A stretch of DNA of 37,161 bases from contig NZ_JANZNQ010000024.1 in the NCBI RefSeq assembly GCF_027257955.1, positions 1 through 37,161 on the forward strand, given 5' to 3'. The stretch comes from Zhongshania aquatica. GTDB lineage: Bacteria; Pseudomonadota; Gammaproteobacteria; Pseudomonadales; Spongiibacteraceae. The notes below the pieces were generated by a model. That model ran no database searches. It saw only the letters and a program-made list of their open reading frames with translations, and was not told the DNA's origin. The position numbers and the translations under genes were made by a program. Shown piece after piece: positions 1 to 6,855 of this stretch (its first letter is position 1; every line of letters begins with the position of its first letter).

Positions 1-57
1 CTCAGCTTGCTTAAGAATGGCCATAATCTGGCTATCTGAATAACGGGGTACTTTCAT
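1..57 (-). CDS. IS3-family transposase OrfA, N-terminal fragment
   Basis: The first 19 codons of a gene that runs off the left edge, reading MKVPRYSDSQIMAILKQAE. The pattern (K/R)(Y/F)S-D/E-SQI-AIL-K-A-E is the well-known N-terminus of OrfA, the helix-turn-helix DNA-binding half of IS3-family transposases, which is normally joined to OrfB (DDE integrase core) by programmed frameshifting. AAGGAG lies 8 bases before the ATG at 57. Too short for the ORF track style of calling, but the motif is specific. Whether the element is intact cannot be seen here. Confidence 0.82.
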   Translation of the reverse strand, partial: MKVPRYSDSQIMAILKQAE

Positions 58-105
58 GCAGAATCTCCTTCAAACTATTATGAGAAAATTCTACTTATCG
101 CTCCA
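1..105 (-). mobile_element. End of an IS3-family insertion sequence, cut by the window edge
   Basis: Read on the minus strand, this segment runs from an element end beginning about TGGAGCGATAAGTAGAATTT (near position 105) through a ribosome binding site AAGGAG to the start of an IS3-type OrfA. It lies exactly where the neighbouring phosphate acetyltransferase loses its family sequence, so it is best read as an insertion into that gene. The exact outer end is uncertain by about 15 bases because the other end and any target-site duplication are outside the window. Confidence 0.75.
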
Positions 106-852
106 GCTATTTATCGGGGTGATTACCGGCACAAAGGCGGCGTCAAATTGCATCTCACCGTCGATATTAAGTTCAGGTGCGCGCTGTTTGGCAAGGGCTA
201 GGGCATCAATGACTTTGTCGACTCGGGGGTGGCTAGCCGAACCCTTTGTCGAGAAAGTCAGCATAGCGACCTTGGGTTGTTCCTTTGTTAGGCGAAGATA
301 GCTAGCGGCACTGCTGATCGCGATGTCTGCTAGCTCGTCACTGCTGGGGTCGGGTATAACCGCACAGTCTGCGTAGCTAACGACTCTGCCGTCACTCAGT
401 TCCATTAGGAAGAAGCTCGATACCAGCTTTGTGTTCGCGGCTAAACCTAGGCCTTGAATACCTGCCCGCAGTACATCGGCGGTAGTCGCAGTGGAGCCTG
501 CAACGCCCGCATCTGCGTAGCCAAGTTTAACGAGTACTGCGGCGAGTAAAACAGGGTTTTGCAAAGCCTCGCGTGCTTTTTCTTCAGTCATGCCTTTAGC
601 CGCTCGCGCCTCTGTAAAGGCGATGACTGCTTTAGTGCGCCAAGTCTCTGCATCTGGATGTTGGTCAAAGACTTCTATTCCCGCGGACAATTCAGTGTTG
701 CCTGGCGCACTTATTAGAATCGGTGTAGCTAGACCTTTTTCGGCAAGTATCGTCGCGGCAGTTATTGCGCGAGGGTCGTAGTGCTCTGGCAGAATAACGC
801 GCTTAGGCGTTTGTTTGGCTTGCTGATGTAAGGCGCTGAGTATTCCGCTCAT
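91..852 (-). pseudogene. pta: Phosphate acetyl/butyryl transferase, 3' end removed by IS insertion
   Basis: The protein starts like a short-form phosphate acetyltransferase (EutD/PtaI type; acetyl-CoA + Pi to acetyl phosphate + CoA, cytoplasm): it has the early RVILPEHYDPRAI segment, the GSTATTADVLRAG region, and the FFLMEL...ADCAVIPDP and MLTFSTKGSA segments. Family members are roughly 320-335 residues; this reading frame stops at 253. Family sequence is recognisable up to FDAAFVPV, and the last residues (about ITPINSWSDK) and the stop codon come from the insertion sequence next door. The missing part normally carries the KAPGSPVAG and NAGNI-type active-site segments, so the product is probably inactive. 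ATG at 852 is the natural family start. It sits downstream of the DUF4387 gene but is separated from it by a strong hairpin. Confidence 0.82.
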
Positions 853-931
853 GGTTGGTCACTTTGTCGGTTTTGGAGAATGGAGTTACATTGGTTTTGT
901 TTTACTATATTGCTTTTGGAAAGTGATACAG

Positions 932-959
932 CATTCAGGCCGGAGAACCGGCCTGAATG
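932..959 (-). terminator. Perfect 12-bp hairpin closing the hydratase/AtuA-like operon
   Basis: CATTCAGGCCGG and CCGGCCTGAATG pair perfectly around an AGAA tetraloop. It lies about 30 bases past the stop of the DUF4387 gene and before the start of pta. There is no U-run on either side, so it may be a terminator helped by Rho, or an mRNA 3' stabiliser, rather than a classical intrinsic terminator. Confidence 0.6.
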
Positions 960-988
960 AAGAGTATATCGGATGTGGCGCTCAGAGT

Positions 989-1321
989 TTAGGCGAGTAG
1001 TGCATCCGGAATATCCATTTCCATGTGCAGCAGTGCTAGGCTGTGCACCTTGCCCTGGGCATCCATGATCAGCGTTTCGGTGCCACCACCACCAAGTGAG
1101 TCTTCAAGAATGAAGTTCAATACTTGCAGGTTGGGCAGTTCGTAACGCTTTACGTCGCCAAAGCAGATTTCTTTAAAGTGCTCTTTAACTACCGCAGTTG
1201 TTAAATTTGCACGCAGAAACTCATACAGCTCCGGTGTGCGGGCTTTAATACCTACATTAGAACCGTCACCTTTGTCGCCTGAGCGAGCTATTGCTACATC
1301 AAATAATTGTACACGGGCCAT
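989..1321 (-). CDS. DUF4387 family protein (AtuA C-terminal-like partner)
   Basis: A 110-residue protein resembling the small domain that accompanies AtuA/DUF1446 proteins of acyclic terpene and branched acyl-CoA catabolism. Visible features are the N-terminal DVAIARSGDKGDGSNVGI segment, typical of the family, and a glycine-rich SLGGGGTET near residues 75-83. Its ATG (1321) lies one base past the stop codon of the DUF1446 gene, so the two are almost certainly translationally coupled and the proteins probably act together. In Pseudomonas AtuA the two parts are fused in one chain of nearly 600 residues; here they are separate. The biochemical reaction of this family is not established. No signal peptide or membrane segment is seen. 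Confidence 0.75.
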   Translation of the reverse strand: MARVQLFDVAIARSGDKGDGSNVGIKARTPELYEFLRANLTTAVVKEHFKEICFGDVKRYELPNLQVLNFILEDSLGGGGTETLIMDAQGKVHSLALLHMEMDIPDALLA

Positions 1322-1322
1322 T

Positions 1323-2693
1323 TTATACTTCCTCCACGATCACGCGGGTGGTGACTTTAGTTTTGTCGATCAATGCAGGCCAGTACCCCACAATCTCGGT
1401 CGGGCGTGGACGGCCAGCCGCAAAGCCGGTTACACCAACAGGGCCGCTAGTGATAAGCGGCGCCAGTTCGCGAGCCAAAATATTCAGTAGGTTCTTGTCG
1501 TGGCTTTTGGCGCCGACGCGCAATAGCACTTCGCTGGGCTCTTGTTCTTGCTTCACAATGCCCTTGTAGCACACATTGGTGCCGAACAACTCAACAAAGC
1601 GGTCTGCTTCTGGAATCGGCTTGCCGTACATGCCGACACGCTCAAACAAGATGGCGGCGCCAAGATTGGCTTTCTCTATCGCATCTGGGCCGGTGTAGGT
1701 TAGCTGGCCAACAATCTTGTAGCCATCTTCATACGACATAGACACTTTGTACGTAGGCGTTGGCGCTGAACCCTTCACGCCGCTGACACGAACGCGGTTG
1801 ACACCATCTTGCTCTAGCTTGATGGTGGTGAAGTCGGAGGTGCAGTCGGGCCCTAAATAGTTAACTGGGTCGCCCAGTTCGTACATCAGCTGCGAGGTCA
1901 CAGTATCAATGTTCACAAGACCGCCTGTACCTTCGTGCTTAGTTACCACAAAGGTGCCATCCGCTTTGGCTTCAACCACAGGGTAGCCGATACGAGCGAA
2001 GTCAGGCACATTGCGCCAGTCGTTATAGTTACCGCCAGTACACTGGGCGCCACACTCAAGGATGTGACCCATGACGGTACCTGCGGCGAGCTTGTCAAAG
2101 TCGTCCATCGACCAGCCAAATTCGTAAATCAGTGGCGCCAAAACCAGTGATGGATCGGTCGAGCGACCTGTCACCACGATGTCAGCGCCTTGAGCTAGTG
2201 CGTCAACAATCGGCTTGGCGCCGATGTAGACGTTGGCGCTCGACATTTTATCGAGAATGGAATCAACTGCGTCGCCATTGTCTAGGTTTTTGAACTTCTC
2301 GCCAGAGGCTATCAGTTCAGGCAGCTGCTCTAGAATGTCATCGCCTTCAACGATACCGATTTTAATGCCGGTCATGCCCAGCTCTTTGACCACCTTTTGA
2401 ATCGCCTCAAGGCAGCCTTTGGGGTTCACGCCGCCGGCGTTGGCAATCACCTTAATGCCCTTCTTCTGGCAGGTCGGTAGAATTTGACGCAGCATTTCTA
2501 CGAAGTCGGTAGCGTAGCCCGCCTCAGGATTACGCAGCTTTTGCTTCTGCATAATACTCATGGTCACTTCGGCTAAATAATCCAGCGTCAGGTAATCCAG
2601 TGGGCCTTCTTCAACGAGGCGCAGCGGACCTAAAAGGCTGTCGCCCCAGAAGCCTTGGCCATTGGCGATAAGCACAGTTTTATCTTGGCTCAT
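1323..2693 (-). CDS. DUF1446 / acyclic terpene utilisation AtuA-family protein
   Basis: A 456-residue cytoplasmic protein with the DUF1446 pattern: an N-terminal IANGQGFWGDS segment, then YLAEVTMSI, VIANAGGVNPKGC around residues 80-95, DIVVTGRSTDPSLVLAPLIYEFGW near 171-194, and HILECGAQCTGGN near 211-223. AtuA family members are required for citronellol/geraniol breakdown in Pseudomonas, although their reaction is unclear, and relatives accompany leucine/isovalerate pathways. Lengths without the C-terminal extension are normally about 450. AGGA stands 8 bases before the ATG. It lies 54 bases after the hydratase gene and one base before the DUF4387 gene, so the three form an operon. Role in branched-chain acyl-CoA carboxylation/hydration is inferred from neighbours. 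Confidence 0.82.
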   Translation of the reverse strand: MSQDKTVLIANGQGFWGDSLLGPLRLVEEGPLDYLTLDYLAEVTMSIMQKQKLRNPEAGYATDFVEMLRQILPTCQKKGIKVIANAGGVNPKGCLEAIQKVVKELGMTGIKIGIVEGDDILEQLPELIASGEKFKNLDNGDAVDSILDKMSSANVYIGAKPIVDALAQGADIVVTGRSTDPSLVLAPLIYEFGWSMDDFDKLAAGTVMGHILECGAQCTGGNYNDWRNVPDFARIGYPVVEAKADGTFVVTKHEGTGGLVNIDTVTSQLMYELGDPVNYLGPDCTSDFTTIKLEQDGVNRVRVSGVKGSAPTPTYKVSMSYEDGYKIVGQLTYTGPDAIEKANLGAAILFERVGMYGKPIPEADRFVELFGTNVCYKGIVKQEQEPSEVLLRVGAKSHDKNLLNILARELAPLITSGPVGVTGFAAGRPRPTEIVGYWPALIDKTKVTTRVIVEEV

Positions 2694-2747
2694 AATACGT
2701 TCCTGTTTGCGTGTTAATCGAGTTAAGTGGGTTCGGTTATAAAGCGA

Positions 2748-3536
2748 TTATTTAATCCAAGCCGGTTTGCGTTTCTCTAGAAAGGCGGTCAGCCCCTCGC
2801 GGCCTTCGTCAGAGCCGCGGGTCTCAGCAATGCGCTGGCTGGTGTCGGCAATCATGGCGGCGTCTATTTCGCCGTCGGCCACATCCAGTACTAGGCGTTT
2901 GGCTTCGCCGACGCTGCGGGGGCCATTGCGTAACAAATTCTTGGTGATACCGGCAATGCACTCGTCGAGCTCGTTGCTGGCGACAACTTCAGATACCAAG
3001 CCCAGATCTAGGACCTTCTGTGCACTGATTAACTCGGCGGTAGTGAAATAGCGGCGCGAGGCGCGTTGGCCAATTGCGCGAACTACGTAGGGGCCAATGG
3101 TGGCTGGAATCAAACCAACCTTCACTTCGCTCAAACAAAATACGGCCTCGGGTGAGGCTACTGCCATATCGCAGCAGGCAACTAAGCCGACGCCGCCACC
3201 GTAGGCGGCACCCTGTACCCGCGCAATTGTGGGCTTAGAGAGAGAATTCAGCGTGCGCAGCATCTCGGCCAGCATGTTGGAATCGCGCAAATTCTCTTCA
3301 AAGGTATAGGTCGCCATGCGACGCATCCAATTTAGATCGCCACCGGCGCAAAAGCTCTTACCGGTAGAGGCCAGTACCACAGCGCGCACGGCGGGGTCTT
3401 CGTCGGCTTGTTTGAAGGCGGTGGTAAGAGCGGCAATCACAGTGTCATCAAAGGCATTGTGTATCTCGGGACGATTCAGAGTAATTGTGGCTATGCCACT
3501 ATTGCTGAGTTGATACAGAATTATGTTCTCGCTCAT
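2748..3536 (-). CDS. Enoyl-CoA hydratase, methylglutaconyl-CoA (LiuC/AtuE-like)
   Basis: A 262-residue crotonase-fold enzyme. The oxyanion-hole segments are visible as SFCAGGDLNWM (about residues 61-71) and GAAYGGGVGLVACCDMAVA (about 108-126), followed by FCLSEVKVGLIPATIGPYV with the glutamate expected for a hydratase. The DLNWMRRMA and SEVKVGLIPATI wording is closest to LiuC, which hydrates 3-methylglutaconyl-CoA to HMG-CoA in leucine breakdown, or to AtuE of the terpene pathway. The adjacent AtuA-like gene leaves both possible. AAGGACAAGGT precedes the ATG. It is the first gene of the three-gene minus-strand operon. The carboxylase subunits, acyl-CoA dehydrogenase and lyase that normally accompany LiuC are not in the window. 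Confidence 0.82.
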   Translation of the reverse strand: MSENIILYQLSNSGIATITLNRPEIHNAFDDTVIAALTTAFKQADEDPAVRAVVLASTGKSFCAGGDLNWMRRMATYTFEENLRDSNMLAEMLRTLNSLSKPTIARVQGAAYGGGVGLVACCDMAVASPEAVFCLSEVKVGLIPATIGPYVVRAIGQRASRRYFTTAELISAQKVLDLGLVSEVVASNELDECIAGITKNLLRNGPRSVGEAKRLVLDVADGEIDAAMIADTSQRIAETRGSDEGREGLTAFLEKRKPAWIK

Positions 3537-3588
3537 ACCTTGTCCTTTGAATGCGTCTAATAAGCTATAGCTATTGATGTAAACTGTG

Positions 3589-3594
3589 ATTATA
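3589..3594 (-). promoter_or_regulatory. Possible -10 box (TATAAT) before the hydratase operon
   Basis: On the minus strand, a perfect TATAAT hexamer lies about 53 bases before the hydratase start codon. The -35 candidate 17 bases upstream (CAATTC) is poor, so an activator may be needed. Confidence 0.35.
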
Positions 3595-3650
3595 AAAACA
3601 CTGTTTATATCGAATTGCTAGAGCATACCATAGTGATTTGGTAAATTACT

Positions 3651-3667
3651 ATTGAGTTTGGCTCAAT
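3651..3667. promoter_or_regulatory. Inverted repeat ATTGAG-N5-CTCAAT, operator candidate
   Basis: Six-base arms pair perfectly around TTTGG, about 115 bases upstream of the hydratase operon and in the 3' flank of the FadL gene. No U-run follows, so an operator for the hydratase operon is more likely than a terminator. Confidence 0.3.
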
Positions 3668-3832
3668 ATTGGCGGGTAGTATGTTGAGCGCATCTAATGT
3701 GCTTGTATATTTAAGTTTTGTGGTCTAGTTGATTTTTGTCGTTGAGCCATAGGCTCTGCGCTTGCCTAAGTGAGAAGACGGCGAATATTGGAAGCTAGTT
3801 TTTTACTCGCTTTTGAGCGCATTGGTAAAGAG

Positions 3833-5239
3833 TTAGTAACTAAGCCGATACGAGATAACCGGTGTCACCTGACTGTTACGTCCGGTGATGGGAGGAATGC
3901 TACCGATATTGTTTCCGGGGTTGTGCACTGGAGGAGCCCATGCATACGAGATTCCCAGTGTTAACTCGTGGCGTTTTTGCCATTGATAGCTGGTATTGGC
4001 AACGAGGTGGTTGCGCGTGAGCGTAGGTACCGTGCCATTTAAGCTCTTATCTTTTACCAGTTGTTGAATCGCATGGGATACACCGCTGCGGAATGTCCAT
4101 TGGTCGCTGGCCGCCCATTCTATTCCAAGGGTTAGCGACGTGATGTTGTTGAAGCCAAGGGGTAAAAGCGCGTTTAATTCTAAGCCGTTAAAGAACCCTC
4201 CCTCCGCTTTATAGGAAAATTGGGCATTGCTGAGCATGTGTTTCCAGTAGGTTCGCCTAAGATCCGCAGTCGCGGCAAACGTAGGCGTAAAACTATGTGA
4301 TACGCCAATAACAATGGAGGCCGGTAATTGCATGTCTTCAAATCGCCCTTCACCGTTTACTTGGATGTGATTGTTTAAGATATCCACCGCAGTGAGGCGA
4401 CCCTTTCCCCGCAAATCAGTAAGCTGGGTCTCAAACTCGTAGCTCAGGCCGAGGCTCGTTTGGGGCGTCGCTTGCCAGGTGGCGCCTACTCTTCCACCTA
4501 TGCCCCAGGCAGCTAGGCCGCCAGAGATTGGGTGGTCGTAAACGAAGTCGAGATGTACGCCGGCAAGAGTGGGGAGGGCGCCGACAATATTGACCAGTCC
4601 GCCTGATGCGCGGTTCTGCTGTCTCAACATTTGGACTTGTTTGGCGTCATAGAGGGTCGCTAAATTAAGTCCTAAATTAACGATATCCAGTGCTGCGCCT
4701 AAGTGGAGTGTTTCTGTGGCTTGCCAGGCAAAAGCGATCGGGATTCTTAATGCGGTTAGGCGGCTTGACGTCTCTAGTCCGGTGGCGACAGTTCCTGTGC
4801 TGGTGGTCGAAAGAAATGAGTCGCGGCCATACTCGATGCCAAAACCCGCGGCGGCAAAAATGCCAATACCAAAGGCCCAGTCATCCCCCCGGTAACTATA
4901 GGCTATTTCGGGTAAGTCGTAGGGACCGCGGTTATTTCCTAGGCTAGACGTTCTAACTACTTCGTTGGTGTCATTATTGCGGACGTCGATGGCGGGGTGA
5001 ATCTCGGAAACCTGCACCATGAGTTCGTGGCCGAGTTTATTGGATAGGAGCGTTGCTGGGTTCAGTATGATTGCAGCTGATCCGGTTTGGTGAGCTACGC
5101 CTCCTCCAGCAAGCCCTCGGGAAATAGGGCCAAAGCCCTCTATTCTGGCGAGCTCAACAGCCAAACCTGCATGGCTGGATGTTAGTGATATAAGTATCAG
5201 TAATTTTTTAAAGACGTTGATGCGCTTTAGTCTATTCAT
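3833..5239 (-). CDS. FadL/TodX/OmpP1-family outer membrane transport protein
   Basis: A 468-residue beta-barrel channel of the long-chain fatty acid / hydrocarbon transporter family. A signal peptide occupies about residues 1-27 (KKLLILISLTSSHAGLAV). The mature N-terminus has the FadL-like GFGPISRGLAGGGVA hatch motif and the family-typical NPA (AIILNPATLLS). Alternating beta-strand segments run to a C-terminal tyrosine (ISYRLSY), as expected for an outer membrane barrel. The reading frame extends further upstream to 5311, but the ATG at 5239 has CAGGA in front of it and directly precedes the signal peptide, so it is preferred. FadL proteins move fatty acids, alkanes or aromatic compounds across the outer membrane; the ligand here cannot be told. 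It follows the metallo-hydrolase gene on the same strand after about 260 bases. Confidence 0.85.
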   Translation of the reverse strand: MNRLKRINVFKKLLILISLTSSHAGLAVELARIEGFGPISRGLAGGGVAHQTGSAAIILNPATLLSNKLGHELMVQVSEIHPAIDVRNNDTNEVVRTSSLGNNRGPYDLPEIAYSYRGDDWAFGIGIFAAAGFGIEYGRDSFLSTTSTGTVATGLETSSRLTALRIPIAFAWQATETLHLGAALDIVNLGLNLATLYDAKQVQMLRQQNRASGGLVNIVGALPTLAGVHLDFVYDHPISGGLAAWGIGGRVGATWQATPQTSLGLSYEFETQLTDLRGKGRLTAVDILNNHIQVNGEGRFEDMQLPASIVIGVSHSFTPTFAATADLRRTYWKHMLSNAQFSYKAEGGFFNGLELNALLPLGFNNITSLTLGIEWAASDQWTFRSGVSHAIQQLVKDKSLNGTVPTLTRNHLVANTSYQWQKRHELTLGISYAWAPPVHNPGNNIGSIPPITGRNSQVTPVISYRLSY

Positions 5240-5502
5240 TTCAATGATCCTGAAGTCAGGGACTAACCCATCGCATTCGGATCGGCATATATACACTAGG
5301 GCTTTGAACAATATTCCTCTCGATTCATTCTACACAAAATAGGGTTTTGATATGAAGCATATGGATGATTTCAGAATAGCTTTGTATGTTTCTTGAAGTG
5401 CTAAACATATATCAACTTACTATTTGAGAGGTACCCACTTCTATTTTCATGAACTGGGCTGCCCCTAAGATTGTCGACACAAGGTTCTTGTGTTGTGGAG
5501 GG

Positions 5503-6564
5503 CTATAGGCTGTCACTCGTTTGAATAATTTCTTTTGAGCCTGCGGGAAGGCTAAACGCCACGCCATCTTCACCAATGGTGTAATTTTTGAATATCTTGT
5601 CCGCACCGTTAAGGTAGAGGGCTTTCTGCCCAGGCATCACCAGCGGTGGTACGATGTGGTAGTAAATTAAATGGCCAACGCCTGCGTCGCGTGCTGTTTC
5701 AGCTGCCTCTACTGGGCTGGCGTGGTAGTCGAGAATGTCGTGGGTTATATGATCCGCGATAGTATTGTCGGTCTTTTTCGCCACTTTGTTCATGAGCATG
5801 ACTAGGTTTGGTGCTAAGGCTTCGTGTATTAGTAGATCAACGCCCTTCGCAAATTGCTGAATATTAGCTGACTTTACTGTGTCGCCGGTAATGAGTAGTG
5901 ACCGGTCTTTGTAGGTGAATCGGTAAGCTACGGCTGGATCGACGGGGGCATGATTGACGGCCAGCGCTTCGATCGTTAAATCCTCGTCTTTTAATAAGAC
6001 GGTGAGTTCGCCTTGGGCGGGTTTTTCAAATGCGTGAGCGATAAGCCCGGCTCCGCTCAGCGGGGCAACCACGTCACCATGATGTGCATGACGGTAAGCA
6101 GCGTCGTGACTGTAGGCCATGTTAAACCCGTCGACTACGTTTGATATCCCTTCTGGGCCAAACACGGGTAGGGGGTTTTTGTTCGCGCCGCCTGCCCAGC
6201 GTAGTGTGCCCATTTCGCCTAGGCCGTCGAGGTGGTCGGAATGAAAATGAGTTAGAAACACCGCTTCAATTTTTCCAACGGGATAGCCCATGCGCATTAT
6301 GTTTCGTACTCCGTCGGAGCCCGCATCAACGACAAATATGCGTTTACCGGCGATGACCACTGAGCATGGTCCAGAGGCTTTCGGCGCGGGCATTGGGCCG
6401 CCGGCACCACAAAGCGCAAAGTGCAGGCCATCGTCGAGCTCATCCACCGTATTGGCGGACATGCGTTTTTCTATCCCTATCTCCATAACTCGACTGGTCA
6501 GGCCGGACGGCAGGCATCCCGACAGCGTGATGATGCAAAAGAGGGCGATCAATTTATTCGTCAT
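5503..6564 (-). CDS. Metallo-beta-lactamase-fold hydrolase, lipoprotein
   Basis: A 353-residue MBL-fold enzyme with a lipoprotein signal: hydrophobic residues 4-16 end in the lipobox LSGC (Cys17), so it is probably anchored in the periplasmic face of a membrane. The zinc motif HFHSDHLDG is at about 106-114 (H106, H108, D110, H111). Further metal ligands are the later NHAPVDPAVAYR, the TGD of SLLITGDTV, and the late H of LIYYHIVPP. The overall layout resembles the RNase Z / AtsA-arylsulfatase-like branch rather than lactamases. The start at 6564 is chosen because AGGAG lies six bases before it; an ATG at 6570 touches AGGAG directly. A hydrolase of phosphoester, sulfate ester or lactone type is possible; two true sulfatases nearby make ester hydrolysis plausible. 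Confidence 0.82.
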   Translation of the reverse strand: MTNKLIALFCIITLSGCLPSGLTSRVMEIGIEKRMSANTVDELDDGLHFALCGAGGPMPAPKASGPCSVVIAGKRIFVVDAGSDGVRNIMRMGYPVGKIEAVFLTHFHSDHLDGLGEMGTLRWAGGANKNPLPVFGPEGISNVVDGFNMAYSHDAAYRHAHHGDVVAPLSGAGLIAHAFEKPAQGELTVLLKDEDLTIEALAVNHAPVDPAVAYRFTYKDRSLLITGDTVKSANIQQFAKGVDLLIHEALAPNLVMLMNKVAKKTDNTIADHITHDILDYHASPVEAAETARDAGVGHLIYYHIVPPLVMPGQKALYLNGADKIFKNYTIGEDGVAFSLPAGSKEIIQTSDSL

Positions 6565-6742
6565 ATTCATCTCCTGGTGCTCTTAGCAAAGAGCTTATGA
6601 CTGGGCCTATCTTATTGTTTTGAAATACCTTGTCCGTCTAATTTTTGGCATTGTTCTTTGTGGTATTCATGGTGTCCTCCTCGCTGAGTGAATCATTGTT
6701 TATTCTTTTGGCGGGCGGATCAGGAGCTATCATATTTAAAAG

Positions 6743-6757
6743 TTTACGCCGTGTAAA
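6743..6757. promoter_or_regulatory. TTTAC-N5-GTAAA inverted repeat, operator candidate
   Basis: Five-base arms pair perfectly around GCCGT, about 100 bases before the first TonB receptor gene, in the divergent region with the MBL hydrolase gene. The size and symmetry fit a TetR-type operator, and a TetR gene lies just past the receptor. This assignment is inference. Confidence 0.4.
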
Positions 6758-6855
6758 TTTTTTGATAGATTCAGGTCAATAATAAAAACTAAAGCGGGCT
6801 TCTTGTCGACGCACCCCGCATTAGTACTTTTTCAGGCCGTGTCCGGTATTAAAAA

